Shown here one piece after another: positions 10,250 through 19,568 of a stretch of 64,000 nt of DNA. The notes beneath the pieces are model-generated. The model made no database searches, had not been told where the DNA came from, and was given only the letters and a program-made list of their open reading frames with translations. Made by a program: the position numbers and the translations under genes. This DNA is from Pseudomonas guariconensis (GTDB lineage Bacteria > Pseudomonadota > Gammaproteobacteria > Pseudomonadales > Pseudomonadaceae). Where the stretch lies: NCBI RefSeq assembly GCF_024127895.1, contig NZ_JAMYBK010000004.1, positions 1 through 64,000 on the forward strand, given 5' to 3'. Each line of letters opens with the position of its first letter. The stretch's first letter is position 1.

Positions 10250-11137
10250 TCAACCGCGACGGCGCAGGGCCTCGATACGGTCTTCCAGCGGCGGGTGGCT
10301 CATCAGCAGGCCGGCCAGGCCGTGCTTGAGGCCGCCGTTGATGCCGAACGCCTTCAGGGTGTCGGGCATGTGCACCGGCATGCCTTGTTCCACGCGCAGG
10401 CGCTGCAGTGCGCCGATCATCGCGCCGGTGCCGGCCAGCTGGGCGCCGGCTTCGTCGGCGCGGTACTCGCGGCGGCGCGAGAACCACATGACGATGATGC
10501 TGGCGAGGATGCCCAGGACCAGCTCGGCGACGATGGTCGCCACGTAGTAGGCAATGCCCTGGCCTTCTTCATTCTTGAAGATGACCTTGTCGACGAAGTT
10601 GCCGATGATGCGCGCGAAGAACATCACGAAGGTGTTCACCACGCCCTGCACCAGCGCCAGGGTGACCATGTCGCCGTTGGCCACGTGGCCGATCTCGTGG
10701 GCCAGCACGGCACGCACTTCATCGGGCGAGAAGCGCTCGAGCAGGCCTTGGGACACCGCCACCAGGGCATCGTTGCGGTTCCAGCCGGTGGCGAAGGCAT
10801 TGGCCTCGTAGGCCGGGAAGATACCCACCTCGGGCATCTTGATGCCGGCCTCGCGGGATAGCTCCTCGACGGTCTGCAGCAGCCACTGTTCATGGCGCGT
10901 GCGCGGCTGGGTGATGATCTGGGTGCCGGTGGTCATCTTGGCCATCCACTTGGAGATGAACAGCGAGACCAGGGAGCCGGCGAAACCGAACACGGCGCAG
11001 AAGACCAGCAGTTGGTTGAGATTGAGGTCAACCCCGTTGGCCGCCATGAACCCGTTGAAGCCGAACAGGCTCAGGGTAATGCTTGCAACCAGCACCACCG
11101 CGAGGTTGGTGGCTACAAACAACAAGATGCGCATCAT
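10250..11137 (-). CDS. htpX: Membrane zinc metalloprotease HtpX
   Basis: 295 residues. Two N-terminal membrane segments (residues about 4-25 and 42-62), the catalytic HEIGH motif near residue 146 ([13 protein letters not shown]), two more hydrophobic segments, and the third zinc ligand in [13 protein letters not shown]. HtpX degrades misfolded inner-membrane proteins with FtsH and is heat-shock and envelope-stress controlled in enterobacteria. Two adjacent ATG codons (11137 and 11134) could start it. A heat-shock-like promoter lies upstream. Confidence 0.96.
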   Translation of the reverse strand: MMRILLFVATNLAVVLVASITLSLFGFNGFMAANGVDLNLNQLLVFCAVFGFAGSLVSLFISKWMAKMTTGTQIITQPRTRHEQWLLQTVEELSREAGIKMPEVGIFPAYEANAFATGWNRNDALVAVSQGLLERFSPDEVRAVLAHEIGHVANGDMVTLALVQGVVNTFVMFFARIIGNFVDKVIFKNEEGQGIAYYVATIVAELVLGILASIIVMWFSRRREYRADEAGAQLAGTGAMIGALQRLRVEQGMPVHMPDTLKAFGINGGLKHGLAGLLMSHPPLEDRIEALRRRG

Positions 11138-11185
11138 GGTTGTTACGTTCTCCTGACGGACGAAAATGTCGCTTACTGCGGGCTA

Positions 11186-11212
11186 TATAAGGGGCGGGTC
11201 CCGGCGATTCAA
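11186..11212 (-). promoter_or_regulatory. Candidate sigma-32 heat-shock promoter of htpX
   Basis: On the minus strand, TTGAAT, a 13-14 base spacer, then CCCCTTATA, followed by ATAGC. This resembles the sigma-32 consensus CTTGAAA-N13/14-CCCCATNT. It ends about 50 bases before the htpX start, and htpX is a known heat-shock gene elsewhere. Confidence 0.5.
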
Positions 11213-11411
11213 CCGGTTGACTATTTCAAACTGTGTACCGGGGAGTATGACAGAGGATTCTGAGAAGCCTCGAAGATAGAGCGTTGCAGGATGTAAGGGA
11301 TATCCCATCCGGACGGGTGCAAGCGGGGACGCTGCGCGCTCCATTCGCGGCGCGCCGGTGTGCAGCCCCCACATGGCCCTGCAAGCCGCACCATTTGTGA
11401 TCGACTCGGAC

Positions 11412-11444
11412 CCTGTGGGAGCCGGCTTGCCGGCGATGGGCTGC
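11412..11444. repeat. Single REP palindrome
   Basis: CCTGTGGGAGCCGGCTTGCC followed by GGCGATGGGCTGC, the same unit as at position 59. It lies downstream of alaA in the 11138-11469 gap. Apart from the htpX promoter and this repeat, nothing else is recognisable in that gap. Confidence 0.85.
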
Positions 11445-11469
11445 ACCGCAGCCCCCATGGCACTCGAAC

Positions 11470-12681
11470 TTACTGCTGATAGCTACGCAGGAAATTGCCG
11501 ATCCGCCCGATCGCCTGCTCCAGGTCATCCACCCGTGGCAAGGTGACCACGCGGAAGTGGTCCGGCCACGGCCAGTTGAACGCCGTGCCCTGGACGATCA
11601 GCAGTTTCTCCGAGAGCAGCAGGTCGAGGACGAACTTCTCGTCGTTGTGGATCGGGCAGACCTTCGGGTCGATCTTCGCAAACGCGTACAGCGCGCCCAT
11701 CGGTTTGACGCAGCTCACCCCGGGGATGGCGTTGAGCAATTCGTAGGTGCGGTTGCGCTGCTCGAGCAGGCGGCCCGGCGGCAGCACCAGGTCGTTGATG
11801 CTCTGGTAGCCGCCCAGGGCGGTCTGGATCGCGTGCTGCGCTGGCACGTTGGCGCACAGGCGCATATTGGCCAGCATGTCGATGCCTTCGATGTAGCCCT
11901 GGGCATGCTGCTTGGGCCCGGAGATGATCAGCCAGCCGGAGCGGAAGCCCGCCACCCGGTACGACTTGGACAGGCCGTTGAAGGTCAGGCACAGCAGGTC
12001 CGGGGCCAGCGAGGCGGTGCTGATGTGCACGGCTTCGTCGTAGAGGATCTTGTCGTAGATCTCGTCGGAGAACACCACCAGGTTGTGCTGGCGCGCCAGC
12101 TCCAGCATGCCCAGCAGCAGTTCGCGCGAATACACGGCGCCAGTCGGGTTGTTCGGGTTGATGATCACCAGGGCCCTGGTGTTCGGGGTGATCTTGGCCT
12201 TGATGTCTTCAAGGTCGGGGAACCAGTCGGCCTGCTCGTCGCACAGGTAGTGCACCGGCTTGCCGCCGGCCAGGCTCACGGCGGCGGTCCACAGTGGGTA
12301 GTCCGGCGCCGGGATCAGCACTTCGTCGCCATTGTTGAGCAGCGCTTGCATCGACATCACGATCAGTTCGGAGACGCCGTTGCCCAGGTAGATGTCCTCG
12401 ATGCCGACACCTTCGATCTGCTTCTGCTGGCAGTACTGCATGACCGCCTTGCGCGCGCTGAACAGGCCCTTGGAGTCGCTGTAGCCCTGGGCGGTGGGCA
12501 GGTTGCGGATCACGTCCTGGAGGATCTCGTCCGGCGCCTCGAAACCAAAGGGCGCCGGGTTGCCGATGTTCAGCTTGAGGATGCGATGGCCTTCCTCTTC
12601 CAGGCGTTTGGCGTGCTTGAGCACTGGGCCGCGAATGTCGTAGCAGACATTGGCGAGCTTGTTCGATTTGCTGAACTGCAT
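11470..12681 (-). CDS. alaA: PLP-dependent aminotransferase, AlaA-type
   Basis: 403 residues of fold-type I class I/II aminotransferases. The PLP lysine is in FNGLSKSYRVAGFRSGW, with upstream INPNNPTGAVYSRE and SDEIYDKILYDEA that hold the cofactor. The N-terminus MQFSKSNKLANVCYDIRGP matches the glutamate-pyruvate transaminase AlaA, which makes alanine from pyruvate and glutamate. It is divergent from msrB. Confidence 0.92.
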   Translation of the reverse strand: MQFSKSNKLANVCYDIRGPVLKHAKRLEEEGHRILKLNIGNPAPFGFEAPDEILQDVIRNLPTAQGYSDSKGLFSARKAVMQYCQQKQIEGVGIEDIYLGNGVSELIVMSMQALLNNGDEVLIPAPDYPLWTAAVSLAGGKPVHYLCDEQADWFPDLEDIKAKITPNTRALVIINPNNPTGAVYSRELLLGMLELARQHNLVVFSDEIYDKILYDEAVHISTASLAPDLLCLTFNGLSKSYRVAGFRSGWLIISGPKQHAQGYIEGIDMLANMRLCANVPAQHAIQTALGGYQSINDLVLPPGRLLEQRNRTYELLNAIPGVSCVKPMGALYAFAKIDPKVCPIHNDEKFVLDLLLSEKLLIVQGTAFNWPWPDHFRVVTLPRVDDLEQAIGRIGNFLRSYQQ

Positions 12682-12845
12682 GATGTGATCCCGATTGAGA
12701 AGTCGCGGCGCGCCGCCGTCAAAAGGTTTGAAAAGGGCGAGGCGCGTGCCAGACTGGCTGGCACAACAAGCCGACTAATATACGTGCCACCGGCGCCATA
12801 AATAAAGACGGCGCACGGTGAAATTCAGCCTGCCGAGGTTCACCC

Positions 12846-13241
12846 ATGCAAAAGATCGAGAAAACCCTGGAGCAGTGGCGCGAGATGCTCGATCCCGCCC
12901 AGTACCAGGTGTGTCGCCTGAAGGGCACCGAACGGCCGTTCAGCGGCAAGTACAACAGCGAGCGCCGCGACGGCATCTACCATTGCATCTGCTGCGATCT
13001 GCCGCTGTTCGACTCACGCACCAAGTTCGACGCCGGCTGCGGTTGGCCGAGCTTCTACGAGCCGATCGAGGAGGGCGCGATGATCGAGGTACGCGACACC
13101 TCCCACGGCATGATCCGTACCGAGGTCACCTGCGCCCGTTGCGATGCCCACCTGGGCCACGTGTTTCCCGACGGCCCGCCACCGACCGGCCTGCGCTACT
13201 GCATCAACTCGGTGTGCCTGGACCTCAAGCCGCGTGACTGA
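12846..13241 (+). CDS. msrB: Peptide methionine (R)-S-oxide reductase MsrB
   Basis: 131 residues. Reduces methionine-R-sulfoxide in proteins with thioredoxin. Two CxxC zinc pairs (CICC and CARC) and the catalytic cysteine region [11 protein letters not shown] are visible, together with [11 protein letters not shown]. The glutathione peroxidase gene follows 13 bases after its stop, so the two are likely one operon for oxidative damage repair. Confidence 0.96.
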   Translation: MQKIEKTLEQWREMLDPAQYQVCRLKGTERPFSGKYNSERRDGIYHCICCDLPLFDSRTKFDAGCGWPSFYEPIEEGAMIEVRDTSHGMIRTEVTCARCDAHLGHVFPDGPPPTGLRYCINSVCLDLKPRD

Positions 13242-13254
13242 CCGGAGAACCGAC

Positions 13255-13743
13255 ATGGCCGATTCCCTGCTGGACATTCCCTGCGTCACCCTGGGCGGCG
13301 AGCACAAGCGGCTGGGCGACTTCCAGGCCAAGGCGCTGCTGGTGGTCAATACCGCCAGCCAGTGTGGCTTCACGCCCCAGTACAAGGGCCTGGAACAGCT
13401 GTGGCAGCTCTACCGCGAGCGCGGGCTGGTGGTGCTGGGTTTTCCCTGCAACCAGTTCGGCAAGCAGGAGCCGGGCGATGCCCGGGAGATCGCCCAGTTC
13501 TGCGAGCGCAACTTCGGCGTGAGCTTTCCGCTGTTTCGCAAGATCGAGGTCAACGGCCCTGGCGCTCACCCGTTGTTCGTCGAACTGAAGCAACGCGCGC
13601 CTGGCGTGCTCGGCACCCAGCGCATCAAGTGGAACTTCACCAAGTTCTTGGTCGATCCGGCCAGCGGCAAGGTCACCCGCTATTCCCCGAGCACCAAGCC
13701 CGAGGCGCTCAAGGCGGCGGTGGAGGCCTTGCTCAGCCGCTGA
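13255..13743 (+). CDS. Glutathione peroxidase (Cys type)
   Basis: 162 residues starting MADSLLDIPCVTL, where the ribosome binding site GGAGAA precedes the ATG. The peroxidatic residue is Cys in NTASQCGFTPQYKGLE in place of selenocysteine. The FPCNQFGKQEPG and IKWNFTKFLVD segments give the catalytic Gln and Trp/Asn. Bacterial Cys-GPx enzymes mostly use thioredoxin. Its 3' end overlaps the convergent sensor kinase gene by 11 bases. Confidence 0.94.
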   Translation: MADSLLDIPCVTLGGEHKRLGDFQAKALLVVNTASQCGFTPQYKGLEQLWQLYRERGLVVLGFPCNQFGKQEPGDAREIAQFCERNFGVSFPLFRKIEVNGPGAHPLFVELKQRAPGVLGTQRIKWNFTKFLVDPASGKVTRYSPSTKPEALKAAVEALLSR

Positions 13744-16048
13744 TCGGCACCCAGTGGTCGATCAGCGCCAGCAGCTCCTCGCGGCGAAACGGCTTGGCCA
13801 GGTAGTCGTCCATGCCCGCGGCCCGGCAGCGTTCGCGCTCCTCGGGCATGGCGTTGGCCGTCAGGGCGACGATGGGCAGTTGTGACCAGCGCCCGTCCTG
13901 GCGAATCCGTCGGCTGGCTTCGTAGCCGTCCATCACCGGCATGTTGCAGTCCATCAGCACCATGTCCACGGCCTCCCGTTCCAGTTGCTCCAGGGCTTCG
14001 GCGCCCTGGGTGGCGAGCAGCACCTCGCAGCCGAGCTTGGCCAGCATGCCCTTGGCCACCAGTTGGTTGACCGGGTTGTCTTCCACCAGCAGGATGCGCG
14101 CCCGCTGTCGTTGGGCCTTGGCCTGTGCGCCGCCCTGCGGGGTGTCGGCCTCGCCACCTTGCAGGGTGCGCCGCAGGGTCTGGTACAGGGCCTTGCGCGC
14201 CAGGGGGCGGGCCAGTTGCAGCAGTGGCGCCAGGCCTGTGGCCGCTTCGCCGTGCAGGAAGCTGCCATAGGCGGTCACCAGCAGGATGGGGGCCTTGAAG
14301 CCAGGGCGTAGCGCGAGCGGATGTTCCCGGTTGTCGGTGATCAGCAGGTCGGGCGCCGTAATCTGCACCTCGGCCAGGTCGTCCAGCCGTCGGTAGTCGA
14401 GCCCCCAGCCGGGCAGCAGGGCTTGTAGCAGCTCGGCCAGGCCACTGGTGGCGTTGCACAGGGCGACGACACGCCCCTGCAACGGTGCCGGGGCCATGGC
14501 CTCGGTATGGGCGGGCAGGGGCAGGTCGGCGCTGAAGCGGCTGCCGAAGCCCGCCTCGGAGTGGATGTACAGGTGCCCATGCATGACCTTGCACAGGTTG
14601 TGGGTCAAGGTCAGGCCCAGCCCGGTACCGCCGTACTGGCGGGTGATGCCGGCGCCGGCCTGGGTGAAAGGCTGGAAGATCCGCGCCTGGGCCTGCTCGG
14701 GGATGCCGATGCCGGTGTCGCGCACCTCCAGGCGCACACCGCCGACGATCGTGCCCAGGCGCACGTCGACACGGCCGAAGCGGGTGAACTTGAGCGCATT
14801 GGACAGCAGGTTGCTGACGATCTGCCGAACCCGGGTGGGGTCGCCCAGCACCCTGCTGGGGAAGTCGCTGGCCACCAGGCAGGTCAGCTCGACATGCGCC
14901 GCGGCATTCTGCGACAGCAGGTTGGCGGTGTCCTCGACCATGGCGCCCATGTCGAAGGGGATGCGCTCGAGTTCCAGTTGGCCGGCATCGAACTTGGACA
15001 GGTCGAGGATATCGTTGAGCAGCTCGACCAGCACCTTGCCCGAATCATGGGCGATCGACAGCTGTTGGCGTTGTTCGGCGGCCAGCGGGCTGTCCAGGGC
15101 CAGGGCGATCATGCCGAGCATGCCGTTGAGCGGGGTACGGATCTCGTGGCTCATGTTGGCCAGGAAGGCGGCCCGCGCCTGGGCCATGTCCAGGGCGCGT
15201 CGGCGGGCTTGCTCCAGCTCCTGGTTGGACTGGCTCAGGCGCTCGTTGCTGGCCTTGAGCTCGTCGGTGCGGGCCGAGACGATGTCTTCCAGCTCGTTGA
15301 GGTACTGGGTCAGGCGGTTCTCGGCGTTGCGCCGCTGCTGGATCTCGGTGGCCATGCTGACGAATTGCTGGTTGGCCACCTTGACCAGCACGCCGATCTC
15401 GTCGTGCTCGTGGCCGTGGGGGCATTCCAGGCGGGCCTGCTGCGGTTGGCGCGGGTCGCTGCTGCTCAGGGCGCCGATCACCGTGACCAGCGGCCTGGTC
15501 AGCATCATGTAGAACAGCGCCAGGAGGATACCGGCCAATACCAGGCTGCGGGTGAAGCCGTTGACCAGGGTGACCCCGGCGCGGTCGAGGAAACGGCTGC
15601 CGAAGGCGTAGGTGTCGACATCCAGGTACAGCGTGCCCAGGTACTCGTGGGGCATGTGGGCGAAGAACAGGCGCTCCTGGAACAGGCGTTGCTCGCCGAA
15701 CAGGAAGTCGCTCAACGGGCGGTAGCGGTCTTCCACGCGCGGGCGCTGGACATCGGTCAGCACGGTGTCGTTGTTGTCGATCAGCCGGGCGCGGATCACC
15801 GTCGGTGCCTGCAGAAGGCCCCGGGTCAGTTCCTGGGCCAGTTCGGCGTCGATGTTGTAGGCCACGCGTGAGGCCGGATCACGGCTGATTTGCAGCAGCG
15901 CTTGCACTTCGCGGTTGATGGAGGCGTCTTCGCTGGCATAATCGATGCCGATCTGGATGAGACTGAGCAATGTTCCCAGGATGAAGCCGACCAGGACTGT
16001 CAACCGGGCTTGCTTGTATGACAGGCGATTGGTGAACTTGATATCCAT
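13733..16048 (-). CDS. Hybrid sensor histidine kinase/response regulator
   Basis: 771 residues from the ATG at 16048 (MDIKFTNRLSYKQ). Domains in order: membrane segment about 15-35, a periplasmic sensor region, a second membrane segment about 175-195, HAMP, a coiled coil (residues about 245-285), HisKA with phospho-acceptor His301 in NMSHEIRTPLNGML, HATPase with DTGIGIP and GTGLGLTL, a degenerate receiver-like stretch, and a C-terminal receiver with Asp700 in VLMDCNMPVMDGYE. There is no HPt domain, so phosphotransfer must go to a separate partner. The architecture is BarA/GacS-like without the Hpt; the ligand is unknown. Confidence 0.92.
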   Translation of the reverse strand: MDIKFTNRLSYKQARLTVLVGFILGTLLSLIQIGIDYASEDASINREVQALLQISRDPASRVAYNIDAELAQELTRGLLQAPTVIRARLIDNNDTVLTDVQRPRVEDRYRPLSDFLFGEQRLFQERLFFAHMPHEYLGTLYLDVDTYAFGSRFLDRAGVTLVNGFTRSLVLAGILLALFYMMLTRPLVTVIGALSSSDPRQPQQARLECPHGHEHDEIGVLVKVANQQFVSMATEIQQRRNAENRLTQYLNELEDIVSARTDELKASNERLSQSNQELEQARRRALDMAQARAAFLANMSHEIRTPLNGMLGMIALALDSPLAAEQRQQLSIAHDSGKVLVELLNDILDLSKFDAGQLELERIPFDMGAMVEDTANLLSQNAAAHVELTCLVASDFPSRVLGDPTRVRQIVSNLLSNALKFTRFGRVDVRLGTIVGGVRLEVRDTGIGIPEQAQARIFQPFTQAGAGITRQYGGTGLGLTLTHNLCKVMHGHLYIHSEAGFGSRFSADLPLPAHTEAMAPAPLQGRVVALCNATSGLAELLQALLPGWGLDYRRLDDLAEVQITAPDLLITDNREHPLALRPGFKAPILLVTAYGSFLHGEAATGLAPLLQLARPLARKALYQTLRRTLQGGEADTPQGGAQAKAQRQRARILLVEDNPVNQLVAKGMLAKLGCEVLLATQGAEALEQLEREAVDMVLMDCNMPVMDGYEASRRIRQDGRWSQLPIVALTANAMPEERERCRAAGMDDYLAKPFRREELLALIDHWVPISG

Positions 16049-16149
16049 GAGTCCCGAGCCGGTTTCATGTCCCTTGCGCTGCGCAAGCATAGCCGATCAG
16101 CCTCGGCTGCTGGCGGGTCTGTCTGTTCATTTCAGTTGATGGCTTAGAG

Positions 16150-16168
16150 GGGGCCGCCTGACGGCCCC
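16150..16168. other. GC-rich hairpin in a divergent intergenic region
   Basis: GGGGCCG, loop CCTGA, CGGCCCC lies between the divergent sensor kinase and ATPase genes. The base runs do not fit a terminator for either gene, so it is probably in the leader of the ATPase mRNA. Function unknown. Confidence 0.4.
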
Positions 16169-16201
16169 GAAAAAACTGAAATCTGTCTGCTAGGAGTCGT
16201 C

Positions 16202-17092
16202 ATGGACGCTCGCTTGAATGCTTTCCTGGAACGCGCCGAATCGGTACTGGCGCGCCTCGAACCCCTGTTGCCCGCGCCCCGCCCGGACATCGACTGGAGC
16301 ACCACCCTGGCTGCGCGCTGGCAGCGCGATGGCCGCAGCGGCTACCTGATGCCGCTTCAGGTCAGCCTGGACATCCGCCTGGACGACCTGATCGGCGTCG
16401 ACCAGCAGCGCGAGCAACTGGGCCGCAACACCCGGCAGTTCATCGATGGCATGCCGGCCAACCACGCCCTGCTGTGGGGCTCGCGCGGCACCGGCAAGTC
16501 GTCGCTGGTGCGTGCCCTGTTGGCCGAGCACGCAGGCCGGGGCCTGCGCCTGATCGAGATCGAGCGTGACCACCTGGCCGACCTGCCGCGGGTGGTCGAG
16601 CAACTGCAGAAGCTGCCTCAACGTTTCGTCCTGTTCTGCGACGACCTGTCGTTCGAAGCGGGGGAGGGCGACTACCGGGTGCTCAAGAGCGTGCTCGACG
16701 GTTCGCTGGAGCAGGCCCCGGACAACGTGCTGTTGTACGCCACTTCCAACCGCCGCCACCTGGTGCCGGAGAAGCAGAGCGACAACGAGAACTGGAAGAT
16801 GATCGACGGCGAACTGCACCCCAGCGAGGCGGTGGAAGACAAGATCGCCCTGTCCGACCGTTTCGGCCTGTGGCTGTCGTTCTACCCGTTCACCCAGGAG
16901 AATTTCCTCAACGTGGTCGAGCACTGGATCGGCCAGTTGGCCCAGGCGGCCGGGCTCACCTGGCAGCGCGACGAGGCGCTGGACAAACTCGCCGTGCGCT
17001 GGGCCACTGGCCGCGGCAACCGTAATGGCCGTTGTGCCTATCAGTTCGCCCGCTACTGGGTCGGACTGCAATTGCTGGAGCAGAAACAATGA
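16202..17092 (+). CDS. DUF815-type AAA P-loop ATPase
   Basis: 296 residues. Walker A is GSRGTGKSSLVRALL, Walker B is FVLFCDDLSFE, and a sensor-like ATSNRRHLVPE follows. The full-length match to the DUF815/YifB-unrelated AAA family is by pattern. The family has no firmly assigned role. Its stop overlaps the next start (ATGA), so it is translationally coupled to the free methionine sulfoxide reductase gene. Confidence 0.87.
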   Translation: MDARLNAFLERAESVLARLEPLLPAPRPDIDWSTTLAARWQRDGRSGYLMPLQVSLDIRLDDLIGVDQQREQLGRNTRQFIDGMPANHALLWGSRGTGKSSLVRALLAEHAGRGLRLIEIERDHLADLPRVVEQLQKLPQRFVLFCDDLSFEAGEGDYRVLKSVLDGSLEQAPDNVLLYATSNRRHLVPEKQSDNENWKMIDGELHPSEAVEDKIALSDRFGLWLSFYPFTQENFLNVVEHWIGQLAQAAGLTWQRDEALDKLAVRWATGRGNRNGRCAYQFARYWVGLQLLEQKQ

Positions 17093-17574
17093 TCGATCTC
17101 AATGCCAGTGGCAGCGGCCTCGATGGCTACGACCTGCTGGCCGCGCAAGTACAGGCGCTGTTTGCCGACGAGCGCGATTTCATCGCCAACGCCGCGCAGT
17201 TCTCGGCCTTCCTGTTCAACCAGGTGGAGGATTTGAACTGGGCTGGCTTCTACCTCAACCGCGACGAGCAGTTGGTGCTCGGGCCGTTCCAGGGCCAGGT
17301 GGCCTGCGTGCGCATTCCGTTCGGCAAGGGGGTGTGCGGTGCCGCGGCGGCTTCGCGGCAGACCCAGCGGGTCGAGGATGTGCATGCCTTCCCGGGGCAT
17401 ATCGCTTGCGACAGCGCCTCCAACAGCGAATTGGTGATTCCGCTGGTGAAGGCGGGCCGGTTGATTGGCGTGCTGGATCTGGACAGCCCGAAGCTGGCGC
17501 GCTTCAGCGAGGCGGATCAGCTGGGGCTGGAGCGCTTGGCGGCGATCTTCCTCGAGTTGACCGACTGCCGATAA
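17089..17574 (+). CDS. msrC: Free methionine-(R)-sulfoxide reductase (GAF domain)
   Basis: 161 residues of a single GAF domain. Three cysteines fall in the spacing of the E. coli fRMsr enzyme (10 and 24 residues apart): VACVRIPFG, GVCGAAAA and HIACDSASNSE. FNQVEDLNWAGFYL also matches. It reduces free methionine-R-sulfoxide with thioredoxin. The start overlaps the upstream ATPase stop. With MsrB and glutathione peroxidase nearby it forms an oxidative repair neighbourhood. Confidence 0.93.
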   Translation: MIDLNASGSGLDGYDLLAAQVQALFADERDFIANAAQFSAFLFNQVEDLNWAGFYLNRDEQLVLGPFQGQVACVRIPFGKGVCGAAAASRQTQRVEDVHAFPGHIACDSASNSELVIPLVKAGRLIGVLDLDSPKLARFSEADQLGLERLAAIFLELTDCR

Positions 17575-17576
17575 AA

Positions 17577-17782
17577 GAAAAGGGCCGATGATGATGGTAA
17601 TGCTGTTCACTTAAGCAATTGGGGCCGCCTTGCGGCCCTTCGCGGGCAAGCCCGCTCCCACAAGTACGCTGCAAGCACGATCCTGTGGGAGCGGGCTTGC
17701 CCGCGAAGGGCTGCAAGGCAGCCCCAATCGATGTCACATCAGACTTAAGTGAACAGCATTACGATGCTGATGGCCCCTTTTC
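17577..17782. repeat. 206-bp near-perfect palindrome with a nested REP pair
   Basis: The outer arms are GAAAAGGGCC... and its complement ...GGCCCCTTTTC. Inside them AATGCTGTTCACTTAAG (about 17599-17615) is mirrored exactly as CTTAAGTGAACAGCATT (about 17744-17760). The centre is an inverted REP pair (GCGGGCAAGCCCGCTCCCAC and its complement). It sits between convergent genes, filling nearly all of the gap, and could terminate both. The extended unique arms exceed an ordinary REP doublet and suggest a MITE-like unit. Confidence 0.8.
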
Positions 17783-17813
17783 ATGCCTGTTCAGGCCCAC
17801 GGCTGAGCCAGGA

Positions 17814-18581
17814 TCAGTCGTAGATCACCTTCTTCTTCCAGGTCTCGTCCTCATCGGTCTTGAGTCCCTGGGTCAGCGCGTTCTCGTCGCTCTGCGCCGG
17901 CTCCATCTGGTCCAGCACCTGGGCATTGGCCCGCGCCAGCAGTTTCTCCAGGTAGGTCAGCTGCTCTTCGTACACCTTGGGCTCGGGCTGCTTGCGCAGG
18001 TATTGCACGCCCCGTTCGAAGGCCAGGCGCGCCTGCCCCGGCTGGTTCTGCTGCAGGGCCTGCTGGCCGAGGTTGTTGAAGAACTCGATGTGCAGCAGCA
18101 CCAGCATGTGGCGGATCTCCTTGACCCAGTGCTTGCCTTCGCTGGTGGCCAGGAAGCCTTCCTGGGTGGCGCGCACGACCTGGTTGTGCAGCAGCTCCAG
18201 CAGGAAACGCACGTCCTTGGCCTTGGCCTCGGTCTGGATCGGGCTGGGCGGGTTGTTCACCGCAATCCCTTCGCCCTGGGCGACCAGCCCTTCGAGTTCG
18301 GTGATGCGCGCCGCGAGGTCGCCGTTGTGCTTGTCCAGGGCCAGTTGGCGCTGGTTGAGGTTCAGCTCCAGGCGGGTCAGCAGCAATTTGAGGGCGGGCG
18401 TCATCAGTTGCCCGGGGAAGGTCTCGGTGATCTCGCCGCAGCGGCGCAGGCGCTCGCCCAGTTCGATCTTCAGGCGCGCGCGCTCGAGCTTGGCGTTCTC
18501 GACCACGTTGTTCAGATAGCCGATCACGATCAGCAACGCGATACCCGCCACGATGAGCAGGGTGATCAGAAGTGGTGTCAC
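17814..18581 (-). CDS. Membrane-anchored helical protein of unknown function
   Basis: 255 residues. One N-terminal membrane segment (residues 3-21, LLITLLIVAGIALLIVIGY) is followed by charged helical sequence likely to form coiled coils or a TPR-like bundle (LGQQALQQNQPGQARLAFERGVQYL resembles a tetratricopeptide unit). I do not recognise a named family; the C-terminus would be cytoplasmic. Conserved pseudomonad hypothetical by appearance. Confidence 0.75.
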   Translation of the reverse strand: MTPLLITLLIVAGIALLIVIGYLNNVVENAKLERARLKIELGERLRRCGEITETFPGQLMTPALKLLLTRLELNLNQRQLALDKHNGDLAARITELEGLVAQGEGIAVNNPPSPIQTEAKAKDVRFLLELLHNQVVRATQEGFLATSEGKHWVKEIRHMLVLLHIEFFNNLGQQALQQNQPGQARLAFERGVQYLRKQPEPKVYEEQLTYLEKLLARANAQVLDQMEPAQSDENALTQGLKTDEDETWKKKVIYD

Positions 18582-18680
18582 CGTTAACGCCTCATGAAGA
18601 AGTTTTACAGCTTGAGTGTAGTAAGTTCGCTTTCGACCGAACAGTGCAGCCGGGCGGACAGCGTTCGATCTGCTGTAGCC

Positions 18681-18710
18681 CCCTGTGGGAGCGGGCTTGC
18701 CCGCGAAGCG
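18681..18710. repeat. Single REP palindrome
   Basis: CCCTGTGGGAGCGGGCTTGC with CCGCGAAGCG: one REP unit in the 18582-18971 gap. Apart from it and the tRNA promoter I see no gene in that gap. Confidence 0.85.
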
Positions 18711-18880
18711 GTCCCCACCGAGTGGGTATCGGCAAAAAGCCCGATTTCCCCAGGTGCTGGCACTTTGCTGCGAGCTTGCCGGGGTGTCGTCAGAAAATCA
18801 ACGCCAATCCTTGGGCGCCTCCAGCCCTGGCTATCAAGAAGGGCGGAAGTCATTGATTTAAATAAATTTCCACAAAAGGG

Positions 18881-18909
18881 TTGACGGCTTCCCAAGGCGT
18901 CCATAGAAT
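18881..18909 (+). promoter_or_regulatory. Sigma-70 promoter of the tRNA cluster
   Basis: TTGACG (18881-18886), 17-base spacer, TAGAAT (18904-18909), followed by a GCGCGCC discriminator typical of stringently controlled stable RNA promoters. It lies about 60 bases before the first tRNA. Confidence 0.85.
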
Positions 18910-18971
18910 GCGCGCCACTTGCAGCGTAAAGCACAACGCGATATGCGGCAGGGAGTGAAAAGATGTAGCGT

Positions 18972-19047
18972 GTCCCCTTCGTCTAGTGGCCTAGGACACC
19001 GCCCTTTCACGGCGGTAACAGGGGTTCGAGTCCCCTAGGGGACGCCA
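18972..19047 (+). tRNA. tRNA-Glu (TTC)
   Basis: 76 bases including encoded CCA. Acceptor GTCCCCT/AGGGGAC with discriminator G, anticodon TTC in CCCTTTCACGG, T arm GGGGTTCGAGTCCCC. Confidence 0.97.
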
Positions 19048-19049
19048 AT

Positions 19050-19125
<76 letters not shown>

Positions 19126-19213
19126 GTTTCCACGGCATGGCCTTCGGCGGTGCTGGAAAAAGAAATCCAGGATGCTTCGAAAGGAAATCCTGGTGCGCTG
19201 AAAAGCGTTGTGT

Positions 19214-19289
19214 GTCCCCTTCGTCTAGTGGCCTAGGACACCGCCCTTTCACGGCGGTAACAGGGGTTCGAGTCCCCTAGGGGACGCCA
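19214..19289 (+). tRNA. tRNA-Glu (TTC), second identical copy
   Basis: Sequence matches the first tRNA-Glu over its whole 76 bases, as far as I can compare by eye. Confidence 0.97.
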
Positions 19290-19292
19290 TTT

Positions 19293-19368
<76 letters not shown>

Positions 19369-19454
19369 GTTTCGATACTGTGGCGTCTATGCGGTGCAGT
19401 GATGGTGAAGGTCTTCAAGGCGCTTCACGTCGATTGGCGGTAAAGCTTCACAAT

Positions 19455-19530
<76 letters not shown>

Positions 19531-19568
19531 AATATCGATTTACAGGGTTCCAAGGGAGTCTGTAGATC

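Noticed and set aside
14507..15871. 454-codon open frame opposite the hybrid sensor kinase
   Set aside because: Gln/Val/Ala-rich shadow of a GC-rich gene; the kinase domains are all on the minus strand.
17577..17782. CRISPR-like repeat array
   Set aside because: Only one inverted pair of repeats with no regularly spaced direct repeats; no CRISPR array was seen anywhere in the window.
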